From PFL25 sp046260155 (GTDB taxonomy: Bacteria > Chloroflexota > Anaerolineae > Anaerolineales > UBA4823), in contig JBJYXV010000079.1 of assembly GCA_046260155.1 (NCBI GenBank), positions 1 through 64,000 on the forward strand: a stretch of DNA of 64,000 nucleotides. Direction: 5' to 3'. Shown in pieces: positions 9,326-17,052 of the stretch; within the stretch, counting starts at the first letter, position 1; each line of letters opens with the position of its first letter. The position numbers and the translations under genes are program-made. The notes beneath the pieces were generated by a model that did no database searches, had not been told where the DNA came from, and was given only the letters and a program-made list of their open reading frames with translations.

Positions 9326-9354
9326 ATTGTAAAGGTGGGTTGCGAATGTGTCAA
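9326..9354 (-). promoter_or_regulatory. Near-consensus sigma-70 promoter for the hppA operon
   Basis: On the minus strand TTGACA (9354-9349) is separated by exactly 17 bp from TACAAT (9331-9326). Transcription would start near 9319 and give a leader of about 205 bases before the hppA ATG. It faces away from sigA, so the 610-bp gap is a divergent control region. Confidence 0.65.
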
Positions 9355-9410
9355 GAACAACGATTACCAACACGATGAGATTAGGGTTTGATGAGAACTG
9401 GAATTTCTCC

Positions 9411-9440
9411 TTGACTTGCCTATTTCATTTAATGTATATT
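9411..9440 (+). promoter_or_regulatory. Predicted promoter of a short non-coding transcript
   Basis: TTGACT (9411-9416), 18-bp spacer, TATATT (9435-9440). A predicted terminator lies only about 55-85 bp downstream, so this promoter would make a short RNA upstream of sigA, or an attenuated long sigA leader. Confidence 0.5.
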
Positions 9441-9446
9441 GTATCG

Positions 9447-9527
9447 CACGAGCACGAAAAAACATAAGACTCTGCGGAAAATTCTATAAATTAAGCACTG
9501 GCGAGAGCACATTCGCTGTGCTTTTTG
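9447..9527 (+). ncRNA. Candidate small RNA or attenuated sigA leader
   Basis: About 80 bases bounded by the promoter at 9411-9440 and an intrinsic terminator. The terminator hairpin pairs AGCAC (9494-9498) with GTGCT (9518-9522) and GCGA (9501-9504) with TCGC (9513-9516), then runs into TTTTG. A competing fold pairs AGCACA (9506-9511) with TGTGCT (9517-9522). Two mutually exclusive hairpins with one shared arm suggest switching, but I do not recognise a known riboswitch or RNA family. The gene downstream is sigA, which also has its own promoter further on. Inference only. Confidence 0.4.
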
Positions 9528-9642
9528 TTGTGTCGGGAAGCAAATTTTACCTCTTTAATCAAGCAGATAGTACACAAGGAGATCAAATCCTAAGGGGAAT
9601 GAGATTTTTCTAATTTAGAGTATGTTCGATTTGAATTGGGTA

Positions 9643-9671
9643 TTGATTTTGGTTAAGAATTGTTGTATTCT
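9643..9671 (+). promoter_or_regulatory. Predicted sigA promoter
   Basis: TTGATT (9643-9648), 17-bp spacer, TATTCT (9666-9671). Transcription would start near 9678, giving a leader of about 47 bases that carries the GGAGA ribosome-binding site just before the sigA ATG. Confidence 0.6.
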
Positions 9672-9724
9672 GGTTTAATGATTGCTGAGCGTAACAACCT
9701 CAAATTACAGGTTTTGGAGAACAA

Positions 9725-10939
9725 ATGATAGATGAGGAACTGCTGAGTTCTATCGAAGAAAAAGAAGATCGCCATAATGCGGTTGCCAAACTTATTGAAT
9801 TGGGTCACCGAAAATCATTTGTCACGTATGATGATATTCTTCAATTCTTCCCCGAAGCTGAACAGGATGTTGACCAGCTGGAGGAAGCATTTTCAGCCCT
9901 CGTCAGCGCAGGTATTCCATACATCGAGGATCCGGGTATTGGTGGACCAACAGAACAAGATCTCAGTGAAGAAGAAGAAAGTGAAGACGAATCTGGACAA
10001 CTTGGAGCCGAAGATAATTATCTGGCAAATATAGATACCGATGACACCATCGGACTATACCTGAAAGAAGTTGGGCGAGTTCCCCTGTTGACTGCAGTAG
10101 AAGAAGTGGAATTGGCTCAGCGCATTGAGCGTGGGCGCCTGGCACGTGAAGAATTAGCCCGGGGAAATGTAACTCCCAGGAGACGACAGGAACTACAAAT
10201 GCTGATTGAAGACGGTTGGGCTGCCCGTGAGCATTTGATCACGGCAAACTCCCGATTGGTGATCAGTGTCGCCAAGAAATATATGGGCAGAGGAGTGCCT
10301 TTCCTCGATTTGATCCAGGAAGGAAATATTGGTTTGATCCGGGCTGCAAAGAAGTTTGATTACAGGCGTGGACACAAGTTCAGCACCTACGCAACCTGGT
10401 GGATCCGGCAAGCAGTCACCCGGGCAATCGCTGACCAGGGACGCACGATTCGAGTACCCGTTCATATGGGCGATCAGATTAATAAGCTGCTCAGGGTGCA
10501 ACACCAATTGACCCAACGCCTGGGGCGTGATCCTACAGTTGAGGAATTGGCGGTCGCCCTGGAGGTAACACCCCAAAAAGTTGAAAACATGATCCAGGTT
10601 GCCCGGAGGCCATTATCCCTGGAAACACCAACCGACGATGAAGAAGACTCGGTATTAGGTGATTTCATCCAAGACGATGAGTTTCCCGCACCGGATGATA
10701 CTGCTACCTATAATTTGCTTCGGGAACACCTCGAGAGCGTGTTAGATGGATTACCCCCTCGTGAAGTGCGTATTTTACAGCTGCGTTATGGTTTACTGGA
10801 TGGTCAGGCTTACACGCTTGAGGAAGTGGGCAGAAAAATGGGCGTAACCCGTGAAAGGGTGCGGCAGATTGAAGCCCAAGCTCTCAGCCGGTTACGGCAT
10901 CCAGCTATCAGGCGCAAACTGCGCGAGTACCTGGGTTAA
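9725..10939 (+). CDS. sigA: Primary RNA polymerase sigma factor (SigA/RpoD)
   Basis: A 404-residue sigma-70 family protein directing core RNA polymerase to -10/-35 promoters. An acidic region 1.1-like N-terminus is followed by region 1.2 (DTIGLYLKEVGRVPLL), region 2 with the -10 recognition helix (KFSTYATWWIRQAVTRAI), region 3, and region 4 with the -35 helix-turn-helix (TLEEVGRKMGVTRERVRQIE). The run NSRLVISVAKKYMGRG and overall length are those of a primary rather than alternative sigma factor. The ATG at 9725 has GGAGA upstream. A bidirectional gap separates it from hppA, and an intrinsic terminator follows the stop. Whether it is the only group 1 sigma factor of the genome cannot be seen from here. 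Confidence 0.95.
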   Translation: MIDEELLSSIEEKEDRHNAVAKLIELGHRKSFVTYDDILQFFPEAEQDVDQLEEAFSALVSAGIPYIEDPGIGGPTEQDLSEEEESEDESGQLGAEDNYLANIDTDDTIGLYLKEVGRVPLLTAVEEVELAQRIERGRLAREELARGNVTPRRRQELQMLIEDGWAAREHLITANSRLVISVAKKYMGRGVPFLDLIQEGNIGLIRAAKKFDYRRGHKFSTYATWWIRQAVTRAIADQGRTIRVPVHMGDQINKLLRVQHQLTQRLGRDPTVEELAVALEVTPQKVENMIQVARRPLSLETPTDDEEDSVLGDFIQDDEFPAPDDTATYNLLREHLESVLDGLPPREVRILQLRYGLLDGQAYTLEEVGRKMGVTRERVRQIEAQALSRLRHPAIRRKLREYLG

Positions 10940-12241
10940 TCTCGTAAACAGCCTCCCGTGGCCAAGCAGGTTGCGGGAGGTTTTGATTCCCCAAATAAAT
11001 CCAATACCGGTAAGAATCGCAACAAATGGCACCAGGGGCAAATAATACCGCTGCCAGGCGAGTGGTATCAGCAGTAAAGTTCCTGTGCAGAAGCCAAGAA
11101 ACGAGAAGAGCAGCAAGGCGGCATAGCGACGGGTGCTACCCTGACCAGTGATCAGGGTTTGGAAAGTCGCAACCAGACCGAGCAGGGAGAATGCAATATA
11201 TAATCCGGAACCAATTGGACCACGTCCAAGGATGTTCCCCCTCGAATCAAGATAGGATTCTTCTGCTGCAGCAGTGAAAAAATTGTAATTTCCTGTTTCG
11301 GAAAATATTGGAGGGGCAATATAAAGTTGGGCGAGGATTACCGCTGCCCTTTGGCCATACGAATCTAGCACTTGGGAAGGGGCAATATGGGAAAAATCAG
11401 TGATCTGTCTTTCTAACAGGTCCTGGCGAAGGTGCGCGGCTTCTTGAGCAGCTGCGATTGGGTTGCCCCACAGAAATGGATTGAGTACGAGAGCCAGCAA
11501 TCCAAATCCAAAGCCGAAAAAGATCAAATTCCTTATCACCCTATACAATTTTCTTTCTACAGGGTAGGAGAGCCAGCCAACCGCAAGAAGCCCTGCTGGG
11601 AGCATCAATGATGCTGAGTGCTTGGCATTAACCGCGAGCGACAGTGCTAATCCAGCTAATAATGGTAGGCGGTCACCGTCAAACAAGGCATACAGGGCAA
11701 GCAGAATTGTGAAAAGCAGGACACCTTCTGCCATCACTCTGCGTGTGTGCAGTAAAACCAGCGGGTTCAAGCTGTAAATAAGCAGGATTGATATGCCAAG
11801 CAACCGTCCATCCAGTTTGAGGCCGATGAGATAGATCAAGATCAGGCTGAGGGGGAAAAAGCTGGCAACCACCATCCGTCCAACCAGCAGCAAGTTGGGA
11901 CCAGGTAAGGCACCCGAAATCTTATTCTCCCCCCACGCAGCGCCCCAATCCCAGTCGACTTTCGGAGCATCGATACCTGCTATTAAGAAGCCAATTCCCA
12001 TCAGGTAGCGGGTGAGCGGTGCATCAATCATACGGTAGCGCATACTTGGAGTGAGGCTGGTTTCATTTTCCCAAGCCAAAGAAAAGGGATCTGTCAGCGA
12101 CTTTTCCAGTTCTGAGCTCATAAAGAGAAAAGTGCTTTCATCCGGGTGGAAAGGTACAGATACCACTCCGGATAAATAAAAAACACTAATCACAATCAAT
12201 AACAGCAGGAAGAACCAGTGCCGGCGCAATTTTGCGATCAT
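10892..12241 (-). CDS. GT-C fold (GT39/ArnT-like) membrane glycosyltransferase
   Basis: A 449-residue, highly hydrophobic protein with an N-terminal membrane helix followed by the loop motif PFHPDESTF; an acidic pair after the first helix is typical of GT-C enzymes that use polyprenyl-phosphate sugars (PMT/ArnT families). About ten membrane segments are apparent. The probable role is transfer of a lipid-linked sugar to an extracytoplasmic acceptor; substrate and acceptor are unknown. It stands alone on the minus strand, opposite five related genes that begin at 12312. Its last 48 bp overlap the 3' end of sigA on the other strand, and the sigA terminator hairpin lies inside its coding sequence. 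The ATG at 12241 is the only good start. Confidence 0.75.
   Translation of the reverse strand: MIAKLRRHWFFLLLLIVISVFYLSGVVSVPFHPDESTFLFMSSELEKSLTDPFSLAWENETSLTPSMRYRMIDAPLTRYLMGIGFLIAGIDAPKVDWDWGAAWGENKISGALPGPNLLLVGRMVVASFFPLSLILIYLIGLKLDGRLLGISILLIYSLNPLVLLHTRRVMAEGVLLFTILLALYALFDGDRLPLLAGLALSLAVNAKHSASLMLPAGLLAVGWLSYPVERKLYRVIRNLIFFGFGFGLLALVLNPFLWGNPIAAAQEAAHLRQDLLERQITDFSHIAPSQVLDSYGQRAAVILAQLYIAPPIFSETGNYNFFTAAAEESYLDSRGNILGRGPIGSGLYIAFSLLGLVATFQTLITGQGSTRRYAALLLFSFLGFCTGTLLLIPLAWQRYYLPLVPFVAILTGIGFIWGIKTSRNLLGHGRLFTRLTQVLAQFAPDSWMP
10952..10987 (+). terminator. Rho-independent terminator of sigA
   Basis: CCTCCCG (10952-10958) pairs with CGGGAGG (10974-10980) around a 15-base loop, followed by TTTTGATT. 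It lies 12 bp after the sigA stop codon and inside the 3' end of the convergent glycosyltransferase gene. Confidence 0.75.
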
Positions 12242-12311
12242 AATTAACAGAAGTGTAATTCAGCCGTCAAGATAACAAGACTACAATACAAACGAAATTA
12301 TATGACAAGCA

Positions 12312-14033
12312 ATGTCGGTAATGATTGACAGATCTGTTATGCAGAAATCGATCCAATATCCAACCGGACCGGCGGTTTACCTGGTAGGAGCGTTGATCGC
12401 GGGCATCATCTTGAAGCTCGTGCTTTTAGCTTTTCAGGCAGTTCCTTTTAATGCTGATGAAGCAGTCGTAGCATTGATGGGTCGCCATATCCTCCAGGGT
12501 CAGCAGCCCTTGTTTTTTTATGGACAGGCTTATATGGGTAGCCTGGATGCTTTCTTCGTTGCAGCAATATTTCGAATTATTGGTTTTCAGGTATGGGGAA
12601 TTAGATTCGTCCAGATGGTGCTTTATTCCTGCACCCTGTTTACTACCTACTGGCTTGGGAGGCAGATTACTGGTCGGTGGCAGGTTGGAGTGATTGCAAC
12701 CTGGTTGCTTGCCCTGCCAACCATTACCGTAACCTTGTACACGACTGTATCGATGGGTGGATATGGTGAAATGCTGCTGCTCGGAAATCTAATTTTAATC
12801 ACCACAATCAGCCTCATTCAAGAAAACCAGGCGCTTCATCCAAAAACCTGGTACCTGAAATGGTTTATTTTGGGCATATTAATAGGATTGGGATTATGGG
12901 TTTTTGGGTTGTCGATCGTTTACAGCTTGCCTGCGCTATGTTTCCTTGCATGGAACACGGTATACCCGACTGAAACTCACACCTGGAAATCCGCGTTTAA
13001 AATCCCGTCTTGGGGAAAAATATCACACCTGGGCGGAAGTTGGGTATGCTTGGTCACCGGCGGATTTCTTGGCGCTCTACCCTGGCTGCTCTACACAATC
13101 CAACAAGGCTTATCAGATCCGGTGGTTGAATTAGGTGGGGCTGCTATCTCCGGGGTCGAGGCATTAAGTTACTCTGCGCAATTATTGCGGCACGGTCTCA
13201 ATTTTAGCTTATTTGGCAGTACGGTCCTCCTGGGATTGCGCCCTTCATGGGCAGTCCGCTGGTTGGGATTGCCCCTGGCTCCTATTGTGCTTGCATTCTG
13301 GAGTGCAGTTTTCGTCTTCGCAGTCAAGAAAACCATCCGTGATTTGAAGGCTGGACGACAGGGAGAAGATTTTTCCTATTCGCCCTTGCTTAGCGGGGCG
13401 GGGGTTGTTCTTATCCTGGGATTTATCCTATTGCCTTTCGGAGCTGATCCTTCTGGCAGGTATTTTCTGCCCATTGCGGTGATATCGGCTCTCTATGCCG
13501 CCCAGGCAGTCTGGAGTGTCCCAAAGAAATGGAGAAACTTTGCTGTAATTGCCGTGGGTTTGGTGATTTGCTTCAATCTGTGGGGGACGTACCAATCGGT
13601 AGGAACCTCTCCTGGAGTAACCACCCAGTTCGACAGCGTGACTCAAATCGATCATACCTACGATCAGGATTTGATCGATTTTTTAAGATCAGAGGGTGAA
13701 GAATTTGGATATACAAATTACTGGGTGTCTTACCCGCTGGCATTTCTCTCTGAGGAAGAACTGATTTATGTACCGAGCCTGCCCTATCATCCGGATTTAC
13801 GATATACAAGCCGGGACAACCGCTATGATCTTTACACAATGTTAGTAGCAGAAGCTGATCGCGCTGCATACATCACAACCAACAATCCCCGACTGGATAC
13901 GGAAATTCGCCGTGGGTTCCAGGAATTAGGATTGGATTGGAAAGAGAAAATGATAGGGGATTACCAAGTTTATTACCGTATTTCTGAGAAAGTCGATCCA
14001 GCTCAAATCGGTTTGGGAGATGGAGAAGGATGA
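12312..14033 (+). CDS. GT-C-like polytopic membrane protein, putative glycosyltransferase
   Basis: A 573-residue protein with roughly ten to twelve membrane segments and a soluble C-terminal part. The first extracytoplasmic loop carries FNADEAVVALMGRHIL, the acidic-pair position used by GT-C transferases, then GQAYMGSLDA. Conservation outside this loop is low, so the sugar and acceptor cannot be named. A possible TACAAT -10 box lies at 12282-12287 with a weak -35. No clear ribosome-binding site precedes the ATG at 12312; ATG codons at 12321 and 12342 are alternatives. The stop overlaps the next start by four bases (ATGA), implying translational coupling, so this and the next genes probably form one operon for surface glycan synthesis. 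Confidence 0.7.
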   Translation: MSVMIDRSVMQKSIQYPTGPAVYLVGALIAGIILKLVLLAFQAVPFNADEAVVALMGRHILQGQQPLFFYGQAYMGSLDAFFVAAIFRIIGFQVWGIRFVQMVLYSCTLFTTYWLGRQITGRWQVGVIATWLLALPTITVTLYTTVSMGGYGEMLLLGNLILITTISLIQENQALHPKTWYLKWFILGILIGLGLWVFGLSIVYSLPALCFLAWNTVYPTETHTWKSAFKIPSWGKISHLGGSWVCLVTGGFLGALPWLLYTIQQGLSDPVVELGGAAISGVEALSYSAQLLRHGLNFSLFGSTVLLGLRPSWAVRWLGLPLAPIVLAFWSAVFVFAVKKTIRDLKAGRQGEDFSYSPLLSGAGVVLILGFILLPFGADPSGRYFLPIAVISALYAAQAVWSVPKKWRNFAVIAVGLVICFNLWGTYQSVGTSPGVTTQFDSVTQIDHTYDQDLIDFLRSEGEEFGYTNYWVSYPLAFLSEEELIYVPSLPYHPDLRYTSRDNRYDLYTMLVAEADRAAYITTNNPRLDTEIRRGFQELGLDWKEKMIGDYQVYYRISEKVDPAQIGLGDGEG

Positions 14034-15601
14034 GCACATTCACTGCACATCTTTCTAAAATGTTCAGGTTCGATCAATGGGTGAGGTATATACTGCCACG
14101 CCAGGAAGATATGTTCTTTGTAACCATCTTTACAGCTGTGGTGCTCCTCGGGTCCAGATTAATGAATATGGATGGAGATCTAGGCCGTCACCTGACAATT
14201 GGGAGATACATACTGGACCAGCATGCCATTCCAACGCACGATATCTTCTCGCACACCATGTATGGAGAATATTTGACTCCCCACGAGTGGTTGGCGCAAG
14301 TCCTTTTCGCATATTCTTATCGGCTCGCCGGGTTGGATGGTGTGGTTTTACTCAGCGCGCTAATCATCGCTGTTACTTTCACCCTGGTTTTCAAGCTGAG
14401 CATCGAGAAAAGTGGGTTGTTACTGGCTGCCTTACCAATGACGATATTAGCTGCCGCCGCCGCCAGTGTGCATTGGCTGGCAAGACCACATATTTTCACG
14501 CTGCTGATAACCGTAATATGGATTAGGGAATTGGAAAAATGGCGCCAGGAAAAACAATTTTCCTGGTGGTCCTTGCCTCTATTAATGCTGGTGTGGGTGA
14601 ATATACATGGAGCGTTTATTATTGGATTGTTGATCTGGGGCATCTACCTGGTGGACTATCTTCTTTCCGGAAGAGCTGTCTCACCTCCTGGCGATAAAAA
14701 TAGAATTAATCGTCTAAGTAATCTTTTCGAAGATCGGCAAACCAGGCAACTGCTCCTACTGGGTCTAATCACTTTTTCAGTGACCATGCTCAACCCGGCA
14801 GGTCCGCGAGTATGGGGTACAACTCTGGGGTTTCTGCAGAATGATTACCTAGTCAGCCATACGGTGGAATACCAATCACCGAATTTTCAAATTACCAGTT
14901 TCTGGCCATTCCTGGCTATGATCTGTCTCTCTATTCTATTGGCCGGTTGGGCTCATAGGAGAATCTCGATCAGAGGCAGCCTGTTGCTGGTCTCCTGGAC
15001 GGCATTTAGCCTGATTAGTGCACGGAATATCGCAATTTATGCCGTAATTGCAGCACCAATATTGGCGAGTATGGCTGGAACCATTTTCAGGGAACACGAA
15101 TACTTTGACAATCTTTGTGCCTATGACAGCAGGTTGAGAGCAATCAACAGCCGGTTGAGTGGACATGCATTGACGATAGCAGGTGTTGTAATCATCGGCG
15201 TGCTGGTCTTCAACAAAGCGGCATTTACTCTAAGTGGCGCAGGAAATGAATTTTCGGAAAGTGTTTTCCCGATAAAAGCTGTAGATTGGCTGATTGAGCA
15301 CCCCCAGGAAAAGCCTATCTTCAATTATTTCCCGTGGGGGGGTTATTTACTTTACCGAAACTGGCCTGAGCAGCAAGTTTTTATCGATGGTCAAACGGAT
15401 TTCTACGGTGAGCAGTTGACCCGTGAATATGAGAAAGTGATCAGCATGTCAGAGGGATGGCAAGCTGTCCTCGCAAAATATGGTGTGGAGCGGGTGATCA
15501 TGCCAACGAATTCAGAGCTCGTATTAGGATTATCTGGCGATGAACGATGGTCTCTGGCTTATGAGGATGAGACTGCTTCGGTCCTGGATTTAAATTATTG
15601 A
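14030..15601 (+). CDS. Polytopic membrane protein, GT-C-like, function unknown
   Basis: A 523-residue protein coupled to the upstream gene by an ATGA overlap. After a first membrane helix comes the loop NMDGDLGRHLTIGRYIL and then THDIFSHTMYGEYLTPHEWLA, an acidic/histidine-containing first loop seen in many uncharacterised GT-C-like proteins. About ten hydrophobic segments follow, and a soluble C-terminal domain of about 110 residues contains FNYFPWGGYLLYRNWP and FIDGQTDFYG. I cannot assign it to a named family with confidence. A glycosyltransferase or lipid-linked-sugar role is inferred from topology and from the neighbouring genes. Confidence 0.65.
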   Translation: MSTFTAHLSKMFRFDQWVRYILPRQEDMFFVTIFTAVVLLGSRLMNMDGDLGRHLTIGRYILDQHAIPTHDIFSHTMYGEYLTPHEWLAQVLFAYSYRLAGLDGVVLLSALIIAVTFTLVFKLSIEKSGLLLAALPMTILAAAAASVHWLARPHIFTLLITVIWIRELEKWRQEKQFSWWSLPLLMLVWVNIHGAFIIGLLIWGIYLVDYLLSGRAVSPPGDKNRINRLSNLFEDRQTRQLLLLGLITFSVTMLNPAGPRVWGTTLGFLQNDYLVSHTVEYQSPNFQITSFWPFLAMICLSILLAGWAHRRISIRGSLLLVSWTAFSLISARNIAIYAVIAAPILASMAGTIFREHEYFDNLCAYDSRLRAINSRLSGHALTIAGVVIIGVLVFNKAAFTLSGAGNEFSESVFPIKAVDWLIEHPQEKPIFNYFPWGGYLLYRNWPEQQVFIDGQTDFYGEQLTREYEKVISMSEGWQAVLAKYGVERVIMPTNSELVLGLSGDERWSLAYEDETASVLDLNY

Positions 15602-15625
15602 AATAATTGGAATCCGGACCTGAAA

Positions 15626-15662
15626 TTCGAGTAAGATATGACAAGTAATACCCGTACTCGAA
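15626..15662. repeat. 8-bp inverted repeat between two membrane-protein genes
   Basis: TTCGAGTA (15626-15633) and TACTCGAA (15655-15662) are perfect inverse copies with a 21-bp spacer, in the 151-bp gap after the 14030-15601 gene. Arm centres are about 29 bp apart. It could be a regulator site or a weak hairpin; there is no T tract. Nothing else is recognisable in the gap. Confidence 0.3.
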
Positions 15663-15752
15663 CGACATAAGATCATGGTTAAATCTCGTCTTATATAAAG
15701 CAAGCCACCTGTTGGTCCGGGAGCGAATTCTGCCCTGGGAAACTGATTTGTT

Positions 15753-17006
15753 ATGGATTCATTTTTCAACAGATTCTGGTATCTCGCAGTCATCATTGTC
15801 ATTGTCCTGCTGGTGGGGTTGAGCCTGGCAAATTATTATTTCGTGCAGCAAAACCCGGGAGGGAATGATTTCCTTGTTCATTGGGTTGGTACACGGGCGC
15901 TATTTGTCGATGGCCTCAGTCCGTACAGTGATGAGGTAGCTGAAAGAATCCAAACTCTAGCCTACGGTAGACCTGCGGAGCCAGGCGAACACGAGCTGCG
16001 GGTTGCTTATCCGCTTTATTCAGTCGTTGTGTTTCTGCCTTATGCGTTGATCAGCGATTATGATCTTGCCAGGGCGCTTTGGATGACTACCCTGGAGGTT
16101 GCATTAATCGGATTGGCAATGATCAGCCTGAGATTGACTCACTGGAAGATGAGGATCTGGCTTCTTCCATTTTTCCTATTATTTTCACTATTGTGGTATC
16201 ACAGCTTACGACCTTTGATCAATGGCAATGCAGTCATACTGGTTTCGTTGCTGATAGTCGCTGCTTTTGCTGCCTTGCGCGCAGGTCGTGATGAGCTCGC
16301 TGGGATACTGCTGGCGATCAGCACTATCAAGCCCCATCTTGTTTTATTACCAATCATTTTTATTTTAATTTGGACAATTTCCCTGCGGCGCTGGCGGACA
16401 TTGGGTTGGATGTTGATCAGCATTTTCTTACTTTCGGTTGCTGCCGCTTTGCTGGTACCGGATTGGCCTTTGCAGAACTTACGGGAAATCCTGGCTTATT
16501 CCAGCTATAATCCTCCAGGTACGCCTGGTGCGGTATTTGAAGTCTGGCTTCCAGCAACTGGCAGGCAGCTTGGTTGGGCATTAAGCGTGGTATTAGGCCT
16601 GATCCTGTTCACGGAGTGGGTGCTGGTGAGGGGAAAAGAATTTCGCTGGTTCTTATGGACAGGCAGCTTAACCCTGGTGATCAGCCAGTGGATTGGTATT
16701 CAAACTGATCCTGGGAATTTTATCCTCCTGTATTTTCCATTAGTGCTGGTGTTTTCATTGTGGATAGAGCGGTGGACGCGTTCCGGACGATATTTGGTGA
16801 TCATCGCAATGGCCTTGCTTTTTATCGGCCCGTGGGTCTTATTTCTGGAAACAGTTGCTTATGGCGATCAACCACTTCAGCATCCGGTCATGTTTTTCCC
16901 GCTACCCTTATTCCTCTTGATTACCTTGTACTGGGTCCGGTGGTGGGGGATAAAACCACGAAGTTTACTGGTTGATAGGCTGCGTGAATATGAGCAGCAA
17001 GTGTAA
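15753..17006 (+). CDS. GT87 (DUF2029) family mannosyltransferase-like membrane protein
   Basis: A 417-residue protein. The N-terminal helix is followed by GGNDFLVHWVGTRALF and a tyrosine-rich loop, then by the pattern GNAVILVSLLIVAAFAALR and AISTIKPHLVLLP, which I recognise from the GT87 family of polyprenyl-phosphomannose-dependent transferases (PimE/PIG-M relatives). About ten membrane helices are visible. Its probable job is adding mannose or a similar sugar to a lipid-linked or surface glycan outside the membrane. A 151-bp gap with an inverted repeat separates it from the upstream gene, so it may start a new transcript. The ATG at 15753 lacks a strong ribosome-binding site. Sugar specificity is unknown. 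Confidence 0.75.
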   Translation: MDSFFNRFWYLAVIIVIVLLVGLSLANYYFVQQNPGGNDFLVHWVGTRALFVDGLSPYSDEVAERIQTLAYGRPAEPGEHELRVAYPLYSVVVFLPYALISDYDLARALWMTTLEVALIGLAMISLRLTHWKMRIWLLPFFLLFSLLWYHSLRPLINGNAVILVSLLIVAAFAALRAGRDELAGILLAISTIKPHLVLLPIIFILIWTISLRRWRTLGWMLISIFLLSVAAALLVPDWPLQNLREILAYSSYNPPGTPGAVFEVWLPATGRQLGWALSVVLGLILFTEWVLVRGKEFRWFLWTGSLTLVISQWIGIQTDPGNFILLYFPLVLVFSLWIERWTRSGRYLVIIAMALLFIGPWVLFLETVAYGDQPLQHPVMFFPLPLFLLITLYWVRWWGIKPRSLLVDRLREYEQQV

Positions 17007-17052
17007 TCCTTTCCAAGGATTGGGTTGGATATCAGGGGTCGAAATCATTTAA

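Noticed and set aside
9416..9613. A 65-codon open frame on the plus strand between hppA and sigA.
   Set aside because: It starts at TTG inside the promoter of the candidate RNA, has no ribosome-binding site, crosses the predicted terminator and shows no protein-like composition.
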